A DNA stretch of 38,942 nucleotides, from the NCBI GenBank assembly GCA_905215575.1, contig CAJMQV010000010.1, positions 1-38,942 of the forward strand. The letters are read 5' to 3'. This DNA comes from an uncultured bacterium (lineage in GTDB: Bacteria; Bacteroidota; Bacteroidia; Bacteroidales; Bacteroidaceae). Shown in pieces: positions 6,808 through 14,306 of this stretch (its first letter is position 1; every line of letters starts with the position of its first letter). The translations under genes and the position numbers were made by a program. The notes beneath the pieces are model-generated. The model was not told where the DNA came from. It ran no database searches and worked only from the letters and a program-made list of their open reading frames with translations.

Positions 6808-9669
6808 ATGAATAAAAATATATTGTTATCAGGAGTCTTGATGCTCCTTTCTTCTACAGCAACTTTCGCACAGAGTGAGACAGAGAAGAACATAGTGCTG
6901 TTAGGAGCTCAGAAAATGTCGATAGGTTTTACGGATACAACTTTCTATGTTCCTATTTTGGCTAATCAGGAACTAAAGGTTGAGTCTTCTGCTGATTGGA
7001 TTGTTCCAACAATAGAGAATAATAAACGCTTGAAGGTAAAGGTTGCAACCAACTTGAATGCTGTGGATAGAAGCACCTCTATTTCGATATCAACTAAGGA
7101 CGGTTCTATGACCCGTACCTTTACAATCGATCAGGAAAGAGAGAGTTGGGCAGATTATATTCCGACAGATGATAAGATTAAGGTAGCGTCAGCTACAGCC
7201 AGTGACAGTCAGTCCGGTGAAGGTATTGAGCGTACTTATGATGGAAATATATCTACTTTGTGGCACTCTCCTTACAATAACAACCAGGGAGGAGGCTTTC
7301 CTTTTGAATTGACTTATAATTTTAAGGATGTAGATCAGATTGATTATCTTCGTTATGTACCTCGTACTTCAGGAGGAAGTAATGGTAATTTCAAGGAAGT
7401 TGAAATTTATGTAAAATGTCAGGGCGATACTGAATATAAGAAAGCTTATACTGGTGACTGGGGTGGAAAAGGAGCAGCCAAGGATGTTGCTTTTGATACA
7501 CCTTTGAAGAATCCAGTGTCAATAAAGTTTAAGGTTTTGTCTGGTGAAAACAATTTTGCCTCTTGTGCGGAGATGGAGTTTTATAAGAAAAAAGCCGATG
7601 ATCCGAATACGGCAATTTTTGCTGATGAGTTGTGGAGCTCTTTGAAACCGGGTACTACTCAAGATGAAGTTAATGCGTTGACTAATCCTTACGCTAAGTT
7701 TGTAGCCCAGCAGTTGTTGGATGATCCTACTGGCTTTGTTAAAGGAAGGATTCAGGAATATGTTTGTCGCCTTTCACCGGAGGCTCAATCAGATCTGTTG
7801 AATGCTCCTGGAAAGTATTATGATCATCTTCAGGGAGTCACAGGTATCAATATTAATAAGGGTGTTCATGGTATTGCTGTTTCCGGGCTTCCAGATGGTG
7901 AGTCTTTGACTTTGAAGGTGGTAGCTTGGTTCTCTCAAGAATTAAACTCAGAAGGTAACGGCGGTGGTCCGGTTGAATATTCATATACACTGCATAACGG
8001 TATCAATAGTATTGAATATAACTCAGACTATGATGGTTTGGCTTATATTGCTTATTATTCAGACCAGTACCCCGTAGATCATAACAAATATCCAAATGTT
8101 AAGGTACATTTCATTAACGGCATTGTGAATGGATATCTGAGTCCGGATAGAACGAATGAAGAGTTGGATGCAGTTCTTCGAAACGCAACAAACCGTTGTA
8201 TTGATTTGGTCGGTGAAAAAGTACATTCTGTATGGCAGACTAGTGGCGTATTGAATTATTGTAAGGATACAACTGGTGTCAATCCGGGATATGTTCAATA
8301 TATGAATGTTCTGGATTCTTTGGTTGATTGGGAGCATGAATTGCTGGGATTGAAGAAATATAATCGTGTCCCGGATAACCGTACCATGGCTTATGTAAAT
8401 TATACTTACTATATGTTCCAGGGTTTCTATGGTGTTTCTTTCAAATATGATACGGAATCTCGTGTCTTGAACTGTAAGACAATCACAAAGAATGACGGTG
8501 ACGCTATTTGGGGATTGAGCCATGAGTGGGGGCATCAGCATCAGATGACACCGTATTTCTGCTGGACCGGATTGAGCGAGAGCTCTAATAATATGAACTC
8601 TTGTGAGAATGTACTCCGTATGGGATACAAAGGATATAAAAAAGATGCAAATGGTGACTATGAATTGAACTGGGATGAAACCAAAATAGATCAAGGAGCC
8701 GGACGTATTGAAGGGGCTTGGGTAGAAGCTTATAAGTATCTGATTGCAGGTGAGAACACTCAGGGCGATAAGGCACATATTTATGTCGGACAAGGTCATG
8801 GTGATTATAAGAAGACAACTGTCAATAATAAGGATGTTTATGAGGAAGTAGGCTATCCTAACGGAGCTTATGTTTACGAGGCCAAAAACACAGGAAAGAA
8901 TCAGATTCCGGAAGGACGCTATCGTGCTTATGAAAACAAGAGCAGATATAGCTGGTGTAAGGAGATTCAGGATTTGGCAGAAAAGCAGTATAATGATATG
9001 AAGGACGCTAAGGGAGTCATGCGTTTGCCTTCTATCCAAGAAGATGCTTTGCATGCTTTGTCTACCCATGATTTGTATGTAGAGGCAAATACTGCTGCAT
9101 ATTATATGTTGCATAACTACTTCTCATTCATGGCGAAGGGTACTGCAGATTATAAGCCAGACTACCAGAAAGATGTTTATGAGGCTTTGCGCAGAAATGA
9201 CGAGCCGAATGGTTCTGATATTGAGCCGGGAAAGACAAAGGTTGACAAATATGAGCTGTTGGCCCAGGCACAGAACAATAACAGAAACGGAGCTTACGAA
9301 AAGTTTATAGCAGCATATCCGAACTCTGTATGGACTAAGAATGGTTATATACAGAAGACTTCTCAGTGGACCAATAATTCTGTTCCATTTATATTCAACT
9401 ATGTACGCAAGGCTTCTCAGATTTGTGGTTATAACCTGTTCCATTATTTCGATAAGATGGGATTCTTCCGTGAGGCTGTAATGTGTATTGATGATTATGG
9501 ATTGAAGGATTACGCCATGACAAAAGCCATGCGTGATGAGTTTGAGGAGGATATGAAGCAATTGAATTTGCCGATGCTGGGTGATGATAAGATTGAAATA
9601 ATTACCCATGCTGATCTTCCTGTTTACAAAACTCCAAACTTCCCCAATGCTCCTGTGACTAAAAAGTAA
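6808..9669 (+). CDS. M60-family mucin (O-glycoprotein) peptidase with BACON and CBM32-like domains
   Basis: Signal peptide is about 1-21 (ending TATFA, then QSETEK). Residues ~28-112 form a BACON domain (SSADWIVPTIENNKRLKVKV...TFTIDQE). Residues ~118-265 form an F5/8-type-C/CBM32-like lectin domain (IERTYDGNISTLWHSPYNN...). The M60 (enhancin-like) peptidase region starts near 345. The zinc motif HEWGH is at 572-576, with the downstream metal-ligand Glu at 591 (GLSE), fitting HExxH-x(8-24)-E. Family knowledge: the same domain order is found in B. thetaiotaomicron BT4244, which cleaves O-glycosylated mucin-type substrates. The signal peptide lacks a lipobox and no T9SS tail is seen at the C-terminus (ends PNAPVTKK), so the final location is uncertain. 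It is last in the sulfatase operon and followed by a hairpin. Confidence 0.94.
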   Translation: MNKNILLSGVLMLLSSTATFAQSETEKNIVLLGAQKMSIGFTDTTFYVPILANQELKVESSADWIVPTIENNKRLKVKVATNLNAVDRSTSISISTKDGSMTRTFTIDQERESWADYIPTDDKIKVASATASDSQSGEGIERTYDGNISTLWHSPYNNNQGGGFPFELTYNFKDVDQIDYLRYVPRTSGGSNGNFKEVEIYVKCQGDTEYKKAYTGDWGGKGAAKDVAFDTPLKNPVSIKFKVLSGENNFASCAEMEFYKKKADDPNTAIFADELWSSLKPGTTQDEVNALTNPYAKFVAQQLLDDPTGFVKGRIQEYVCRLSPEAQSDLLNAPGKYYDHLQGVTGININKGVHGIAVSGLPDGESLTLKVVAWFSQELNSEGNGGGPVEYSYTLHNGINSIEYNSDYDGLAYIAYYSDQYPVDHNKYPNVKVHFINGIVNGYLSPDRTNEELDAVLRNATNRCIDLVGEKVHSVWQTSGVLNYCKDTTGVNPGYVQYMNVLDSLVDWEHELLGLKKYNRVPDNRTMAYVNYTYYMFQGFYGVSFKYDTESRVLNCKTITKNDGDAIWGLSHEWGHQHQMTPYFCWTGLSESSNNMNSCENVLRMGYKGYKKDANGDYELNWDETKIDQGAGRIEGAWVEAYKYLIAGENTQGDKAHIYVGQGHGDYKKTTVNNKDVYEEVGYPNGAYVYEAKNTGKNQIPEGRYRAYENKSRYSWCKEIQDLAEKQYNDMKDAKGVMRLPSIQEDALHALSTHDLYVEANTAAYYMLHNYFSFMAKGTADYKPDYQKDVYEALRRNDEPNGSDIEPGKTKVDKYELLAQAQNNNRNGAYEKFIAAYPNSVWTKNGYIQKTSQWTNNSVPFIFNYVRKASQICGYNLFHYFDKMGFFREAVMCIDDYGLKDYAMTKAMRDEFEEDMKQLNLPMLGDDKIEIITHADLPVYKTPNFPNAPVTKK

Positions 9670-9687
9670 TATCTTTTAATAATTTTG

Positions 9688-9732
9688 TAGGGCGATAAGG
9701 AGTTCTTTCAGAACTTCGTATCGCCCTATTTA
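9688..9732 (+). terminator. Hairpin between the M60 gene and the TlpA-like gene
   Basis: A 10-bp perfect stem (tagggcgata 9688-9697 and tatcgcccta 9719-9728) encloses an inner hairpin (gttctttcagaac). The T-tract after it is weak (tttatc), and the next start codon ATG is at 9736, only seven bases after the stem. It may be a leaky terminator or influence translation of the following gene. Confidence 0.65.
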
Positions 9733-9735
9733 TCT

Positions 9736-10962
9736 ATGAAAAACAATAATATTATGAGTTTAAGTTTACGTTTTATTGCGACTTTTTTAGCGTCTTCTTT
9801 TATCTTATCCAATTCGGCAGAGAATGAAATCAAAATATCCGGTCATATAAAGTTCTTTGATCCGGATTTTAAGGTTGTTGCCTACCAGTATAAAGGGAAT
9901 CAGAAAGACACACTGGCTTTTTCCACTGTAAATTCGGAGGGATATTATAATATGGCTGTAAAAGTATCTACTCCTGGAGTTGTCACGCTGAATTGCGCCA
10001 ACTGGCAGTCTGTAAATTGCTGGATGGGGGATGAGAATCTTGAAGTGGATTTTCGAGGAAAGGATACGGCGCGCATCAAAATCAAGAATCCGCCTTTTGT
10101 TTATATTAAGGGAGGGAAGAACAATGAATTGATGAACTGGATCAATTTTGAGTCTTATCGCAATTATCAGCATATGATTGCCGTATCTCAGGCGGTCTAT
10201 CGTGCAAAGTTTACTTCAGAGGACGAAAGTCAGAATCTGGCCATGAAACTTTATGATCATGGCAGTGAAAATTTCAAGGAACATCTTCGCTATCTGGTGA
10301 AGCATTATGCTGACCGTTCCAGTGTGATGGCTGCAATAAAAAACTTAAGTTTTGAAGAAGATTCTGTTCTGATCACCCAAGCTCTGAACACTTTGAGAGA
10401 GAATAATCCGGCATCAGCTTCTTTGGTAGATGATTATCTCCGCGAAGAAAAAGAGGCATTACTCCGAAAGAAACGGATGGAACCGGGAAATGTCCTTCCC
10501 GCCTTTGAGTGTTTCTCTGAGGATGGAAAGCCGGTAAAAATTTCAGATTATCGTGGTAAAGCCGTTGTGCTCGACTTTTGGGCAAGTTGGTGTGGCCCCT
10601 GTCGTCAGGAGATTCCTAACCTGAAAGCCATTTATGATGAGTACAAGGATAAGGATGTTGCTTTTCTAAGTGTGTCTATAGATAGTAAAAAGGCTGATTG
10701 GACAAAGGCCGTAAAGGTCGAACAGATGCCTTGGACTCAAGCGTGGGTAAAGGATTCCGGTAAGGCTGTGATGACGACCATGCAGTTCGGTGGCATTCCA
10801 TTTATTCTTGTCTTGGATAAGGAGGGAAGAATCTATAAGAAGAATGTTCGCGGAAATCAGATTCGTGAAGCTTTGAAAGAAGTATTGTCTGGAAAGCCTG
10901 CCGCCAAACCGGAAAAGTCCGGTTCTGTAATTATGATGGGAGGTATGTCTTCGGCATCATAA
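9736..10962 (+). CDS. TlpA/ResA-like thiol-disulfide oxidoreductase (periplasmic thioredoxin)
   Basis: A signal peptide (RFIATFLASSFILSNSA) exports it. Residues ~28-120 form a beta domain of the DUF4369-like type often fused to TlpA in Bacteroidota (ISGHIKFFDPDFKVVAYQ...). A helical linker spans ~125-250 and a thioredoxin fold ~255-390. The redox site is WCGPC, with C286 and C289, and the cis-proline loop is GGIPFI. Likely role: reducing or exchanging disulfides in envelope proteins, possibly for cytochrome maturation; the client is unknown. The C-terminus carries a short Met/Gly/Ser tail (VIMMGGMSSAS). A second ATG at 9754 (MSLSLRFI) would also give a signal peptide and would leave more room after the upstream hairpin, so the start is uncertain by six codons. 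The next genes leftward from 14209 include a CxxCH protein that might be a heme acceptor. Confidence 0.87.
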   Translation: MKNNNIMSLSLRFIATFLASSFILSNSAENEIKISGHIKFFDPDFKVVAYQYKGNQKDTLAFSTVNSEGYYNMAVKVSTPGVVTLNCANWQSVNCWMGDENLEVDFRGKDTARIKIKNPPFVYIKGGKNNELMNWINFESYRNYQHMIAVSQAVYRAKFTSEDESQNLAMKLYDHGSENFKEHLRYLVKHYADRSSVMAAIKNLSFEEDSVLITQALNTLRENNPASASLVDDYLREEKEALLRKKRMEPGNVLPAFECFSEDGKPVKISDYRGKAVVLDFWASWCGPCRQEIPNLKAIYDEYKDKDVAFLSVSIDSKKADWTKAVKVEQMPWTQAWVKDSGKAVMTTMQFGGIPFILVLDKEGRIYKKNVRGNQIREALKEVLSGKPAAKPEKSGSVIMMGGMSSAS

Positions 10963-10965
10963 AAT

Positions 10966-11040
10966 CGTCACGATCATTTTTTATGATGGTCGGCATGATT
11001 TTTATATTTGGTCACGATGTTTTTTGCGGCCGATTTTTTT
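10966..11040. repeat. Tandem degenerate ~20-22-bp intergenic repeat (locus A)
   Basis: Three to four imperfect copies of a unit with core GTCACGATnTTTTTT lie directly after the TlpA stop (cores at about 10967, 10990 degenerate, 11011, and 11029 partial). A related array lies at 33561-33625. No coding or hairpin explanation was found. Confidence 0.45.
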
Positions 11041-11057
11041 ATCACAATTAAATGATA

Positions 11058-11099
11058 AGCCCCTCAAAAGTTATTGCGGTAACTTTTGAGGGGCTATGT
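11058..11099. terminator. Bidirectional intrinsic terminator
   Basis: A perfect 16-bp stem (11058-11073 agcccctcaaaagtta and 11080-11095) with loop ttgcgg sits between the convergent TlpA-like gene and the leftward propeller lipoprotein gene. A short T-rich run follows on the plus strand; on the minus side the stem is followed by TTATCATTTAATTGTG. Confidence 0.85.
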
Positions 11100-11129
11100 T
11101 TTGTTTACAACCGGATTTACCGGACTTTT

Positions 11130-12650
11130 TTATTGTTTGTATTTAACTGGTTTGGCGTTTTGTTTGTAGATACACTCTTTAAAGTCGTTTTCGTTCCGCT
11201 TAAGCGCATCTTTTGTCAGTTCCGGTACATTGTAACTCTTCAGGAGTAAAGTGTTCTTGTGCGGGCTTTCCTGAGGGAGCATGAAAGCTTTGTGGGCTTG
11301 TCCGCGTTTGTCAAAGTAGGCAATGTACAGGCGTGTGAAGTTTCCGTCATCCCGTCTGCTGCTGAATACAATCCATCTGCCGTTACTGCTCCAGCTGTGG
11401 TAGCTGTCTACATCATTGCTATTGGCTTCTGTAAGAGGATAAGATGTATTGTTCTCCAGATTCTTGATCCAAAGGTCAGAGCTTTTATGCCAGATATGAA
11501 ACTGTCCGTAGTCTCCTTTTGTGTAAAGAAGGTATTTTCCGTTAGGGCTGATCCGGGGAACAGAGGCACTTTTACCTTCAAGGCTACAATCTTCAACCAG
11601 CTGCGGATTACTGAATGTTTCTTTCTTCTTGTCAAAGTCTAAAGACATGATGTTGTATTTTATTTCCTTGTAATGGTTCAGAAAGAACAAGTAACCTTCG
11701 TTTGGGGACAGTGAATCCAGTTGTGGTACATGCGCCACGCAATAATATAGCTTGTCGCCTTGAGGATTCCAGCAGGGGAATGTTTCCAGGTCAGTCTTGG
11801 TTTTCAGGATATTCTTTATACTTTGAGTTTCCACATTGTAGTATACAAGGTCGCTTTCGCCATCCACTACTTCTACCTTTTCCTTATCAAGGATATGAAA
11901 ACTCTGGCCTGTCATGTTTGACGAGAAGGCGATACGGTTCATTTGCGGGTGCCAGCTTGGGTAAACCGATGGTCCTAGAATAGAATCATTTTTCAAATCC
12001 AGTTTCTCAATTTTTCCTCCGTTGCAGATAATGGTTCCTCCATGCTTGCTTCTTACGTGAAAGAGCATTTTTTCGCATGAGTAGTTTTGAAAGTTATGGC
12101 AGTTTACGCAGTGATTATGTTCTACGTCCTGTTCCCGGTTGTTTTCATAAATGGCTGTTTCTTCAAATGTTTCCAGATTTCTTTGGTAAAGTCCCATCTG
12201 CCGGTATAGTTCATAGCCCGGTTCTATTAGTCTGTAAGATACATATGGGTCAATGGGCTCTTGTGCTACCTTGATCTGAAAATCAGGATAACGTATCCAG
12301 CCATTTTCTGTTTCGGCAAAGATATGTATATTGATTCCTTTCCCATGTTCTTGTTTTAGAAGGTCTTTCCATTTTTTTTCATCAAACTGGATTTCGTTCT
12401 CCGAGTTTGCGGCAATAAGGACGGTTTGATTTCCAAAGCATACTTCTGCCAGGATATTTTTGCTGTTGCTTTCTACCTGAAAGTTCAGTGGAGCAATATT
12501 CGGCGGAACGATGATGTTCTTGTAATCGGGAAATATCTTTAAGCTGTCCTTTGTGTATTTGTATGTTTGTGGTAAGGTCGGTTCCTGTCTACAGCTCGCC
12601 ATAGATAGTGCCCATATGATAATTACCAGAAGATGTATGTTCTTATTCAT
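11130..12650 (-). CDS. Lipoprotein with one CxxCH heme motif and a TolB-like beta-propeller
   Basis: I do not know an experimentally assigned function. The N-terminus is a lipoprotein signal peptide with lipobox SMAS-C20. Residues ~45-135 look like a small beta domain. The segment HNHCVNCHNF places a CxxCH heme c attachment motif at 181-185, followed by MLFHVRSKHGGTI, which contains candidate axial His/Met ligands. From ~225 to the C-terminus there are PD40/TolB-type propeller blades (PSWHPQMNRIAFSSN, FPCWNPQGDKLYYC, PRISPNGKYLLYTKGD, HSWSSNGRWIVFSSRRDDG). The gene follows a multi-TM protein gene with an eight-base gap, so the two are probably cotranscribed and may work as a pair in the envelope. 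A c-type cytochrome would need Ccs-type maturation, which is not in the window. Alternatively the CxxCH could be structural or zinc-binding. Confidence 0.82.
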   Translation of the reverse strand: MNKNIHLLVIIIWALSMASCRQEPTLPQTYKYTKDSLKIFPDYKNIIVPPNIAPLNFQVESNSKNILAEVCFGNQTVLIAANSENEIQFDEKKWKDLLKQEHGKGINIHIFAETENGWIRYPDFQIKVAQEPIDPYVSYRLIEPGYELYRQMGLYQRNLETFEETAIYENNREQDVEHNHCVNCHNFQNYSCEKMLFHVRSKHGGTIICNGGKIEKLDLKNDSILGPSVYPSWHPQMNRIAFSSNMTGQSFHILDKEKVEVVDGESDLVYYNVETQSIKNILKTKTDLETFPCWNPQGDKLYYCVAHVPQLDSLSPNEGYLFFLNHYKEIKYNIMSLDFDKKKETFSNPQLVEDCSLEGKSASVPRISPNGKYLLYTKGDYGQFHIWHKSSDLWIKNLENNTSYPLTEANSNDVDSYHSWSSNGRWIVFSSRRDDGNFTRLYIAYFDKRGQAHKAFMLPQESPHKNTLLLKSYNVPELTKDALKRNENDFKECIYKQNAKPVKYKQ

Positions 12651-12658
12651 AGTTGTTA

Positions 12659-14209
12659 TTAATTTACTGAATTTCCGGATTCTTTTTTCTTAGGCTGTTG
12701 CTCTTGCTTTTCTGCGCTAAGATTGCCATAGAAATAATAGTAGGGATAGAAGTCCAGGAACTGTTCTTTAAGTTCCTTTGCCCCCTCTTCTCTTCTGTTT
12801 CTATATTGTGATGACAGATTGATAAACAGTTGATATTTTTGTTTGGAGAACTCGTCAAATTGAAAAATCTGATTGATATTGCTGTTTCTGGAAGCTTCCA
12901 GAAGTAGGGCGTCCTGTACATTCTTTGGCAGTCTGCTGTTAATCAGAGGTTCTGTTCTGATAAGGAAATCCGGGAGCATTTTGCTGTACAGACATGCTGC
13001 CAATGACGCTTGCAATGCATTCATGGAGCGACCTTCCGTAAGAGCGATGTTATATCCTAAAAACAGAGGTTCTCTGAACATGGTTTCAAATCCATCGTGC
13101 ATCGGACATAGTTGCATGATATTATTGAATCTGGCATCATATTTTATTAAGTCGCGATTTTCGTTCATGCGTTCTATGCGATCGACGAAATCCCCTTCAA
13201 AGGGCATAGCTTTAAGTATTTCCAGATATTTGTTGCATAATTCTGTTTCGTTATTGAGCAATGCGGCTTCTGCCAGTATCTTCAGCTTTAAGGCTGAGGG
13301 GCCGTCCATGGTGATGGCTTCCATGGCATTGCGGTATGCTGTATTTATCAGGCCGGCGTGCAGATTCCCGTCTGCTTCGTAGTATTGTGTTCCAAAATCC
13401 TTTTCACCGTTTCTGTCGTGTAAGTACAAGTCTTTATAGTTGTATTCTATGTCGAAAAGCGATTCTGTCAATTCGTTTGACTGGATGAGTGCTATGGCAT
13501 AATAGGCCGCAATAGGGCGGGCGGACACGTTGCATTCCTTTGCCGTTTCCTTCATTTCAGCCCAGTCTTCCGCTTGCAGGGCACATTGCATGTGGACAGT
13601 GGGTATAACATAAGGTCTGAATTTTTCATTTCCTATAATAAGCAGAACAGGTATTGCGATTAATGTTATGCTTTCTGTGATCCATTGCTTCGTAGAATTC
13701 TGGGGTGAATCAAAAGCAGCGCAGATAGGTCTTTTGCTGAATGTTCTTATAAAACAGGCTTGAAGAATAAGTATGATGAGTATACAGATGGGTATACCTA
13801 ATATTTTTCCGGTTTCTGCTTGATAGTATAAATCAAAGCCTTGAAAAAACAGATGTCCTAACCAGATAACGGCTGGTAAGAATTGTAAGAGCTTAAATTT
13901 TCCGTATAGACGAAATACATAGGCAGTCAGTCCGGAGATAAGAGTAAGAATCGCTGCGGTAATGGCAGAACCCAATATCGGATAATGGAATAATTCAAGC
14001 ACGGCTCTTCCTAACCACCAAAGGTATCCGTAGGGACGATTTGATGTTACGAACTGCATAAGCATTGGTTCCGTACTGAAAAAGCTGTTTTGTTGGGCGA
14101 TGTAAAGGACCTCTCCATAGTACCAACCGAGAAGAGCCCAACAGGTGAAAAAGAAGAGCAGATGATTGCTTCTTCGTTGTAGGTAAGCTAAGATATGCTT
14201 TTGTTCCAT
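12659..14209 (-). CDS. DUF6057-like multi-TM membrane protein with C-terminal helical-repeat region
   Basis: Function unknown; the family name is from memory. The N-terminal ~200 residues contain about five or six hydrophobic helices (LLFFFTCWALLGWYYG, ILGSAITAAILTLISGL, FLPAVIWLGHLFF, GIPICILIILILQACF, ITLIAIPVLLIIG). The first loop ends with NRPYGYLWWLGRAVLE. After ~residue 205 a ~280-residue soluble part (MQCALQAEDWAEMKETAKEC..., LKILAEAALLNNETELCNKYLEIL...) has paired amphipathic helices like TPRs. The C-terminus is Lys/Gln-rich (EQQPKKKES). It is the first gene of the pair with the CxxCH propeller lipoprotein. The topology is compatible with an inner-membrane anchor presenting a periplasmic TPR platform to the lipoprotein; this is inference. 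Confidence 0.8.
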   Translation of the reverse strand: MEQKHILAYLQRRSNHLLFFFTCWALLGWYYGEVLYIAQQNSFFSTEPMLMQFVTSNRPYGYLWWLGRAVLELFHYPILGSAITAAILTLISGLTAYVFRLYGKFKLLQFLPAVIWLGHLFFQGFDLYYQAETGKILGIPICILIILILQACFIRTFSKRPICAAFDSPQNSTKQWITESITLIAIPVLLIIGNEKFRPYVIPTVHMQCALQAEDWAEMKETAKECNVSARPIAAYYAIALIQSNELTESLFDIEYNYKDLYLHDRNGEKDFGTQYYEADGNLHAGLINTAYRNAMEAITMDGPSALKLKILAEAALLNNETELCNKYLEILKAMPFEGDFVDRIERMNENRDLIKYDARFNNIMQLCPMHDGFETMFREPLFLGYNIALTEGRSMNALQASLAACLYSKMLPDFLIRTEPLINSRLPKNVQDALLLEASRNSNINQIFQFDEFSKQKYQLFINLSSQYRNRREEGAKELKEQFLDFYPYYYFYGNLSAEKQEQQPKKKESGNSVN

Positions 14210-14235
14210 GTGTTGTGTGATTTAAGTTTCTATTG

Positions 14236-14243
14236 CAAAAGTA
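14236..14243 (-). promoter_or_regulatory. -7 box for the DUF6057/propeller pair
   Basis: TACTTTTG on the minus strand fits TAnnTTTG, 27 bases upstream of the ATG at 14209. No clear -33 was found, because the terminator of the preceding gene occupies that space. Confidence 0.5.
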
Positions 14244-14254
14244 GTAAAAAAAAT

Positions 14255-14287
14255 AAAAAGAGGAAGGTTAAAAACCTCCCTCTTTTT
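14255..14287 (-). terminator. Intrinsic terminator of the 1206-residue protein gene
   Basis: On the minus strand, AAAAAGAGGGAGGTT pairs with AACCTTCCTCTTTTT (one G-U pair) around a three-base loop and ends in a U-run, 20 bases after the stop codon. Confidence 0.85.
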
Positions 14288-14306
14288 ATTTGAATTATGA
14301 AACTAA

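Noticed and set aside
8059..9114. 351-codon minus-strand ORF inside the M60 peptidase gene
   Set aside because: Antisense shadow of a well-supported gene: Ile/Ser/Cys-rich translation with no recognisable domain.
12873..13382. 169-codon plus-strand ORF in the DUF6057-like gene
   Set aside because: Antisense to a coherent membrane/TPR protein; composition Ser/Arg/Ala-rich without domain features.
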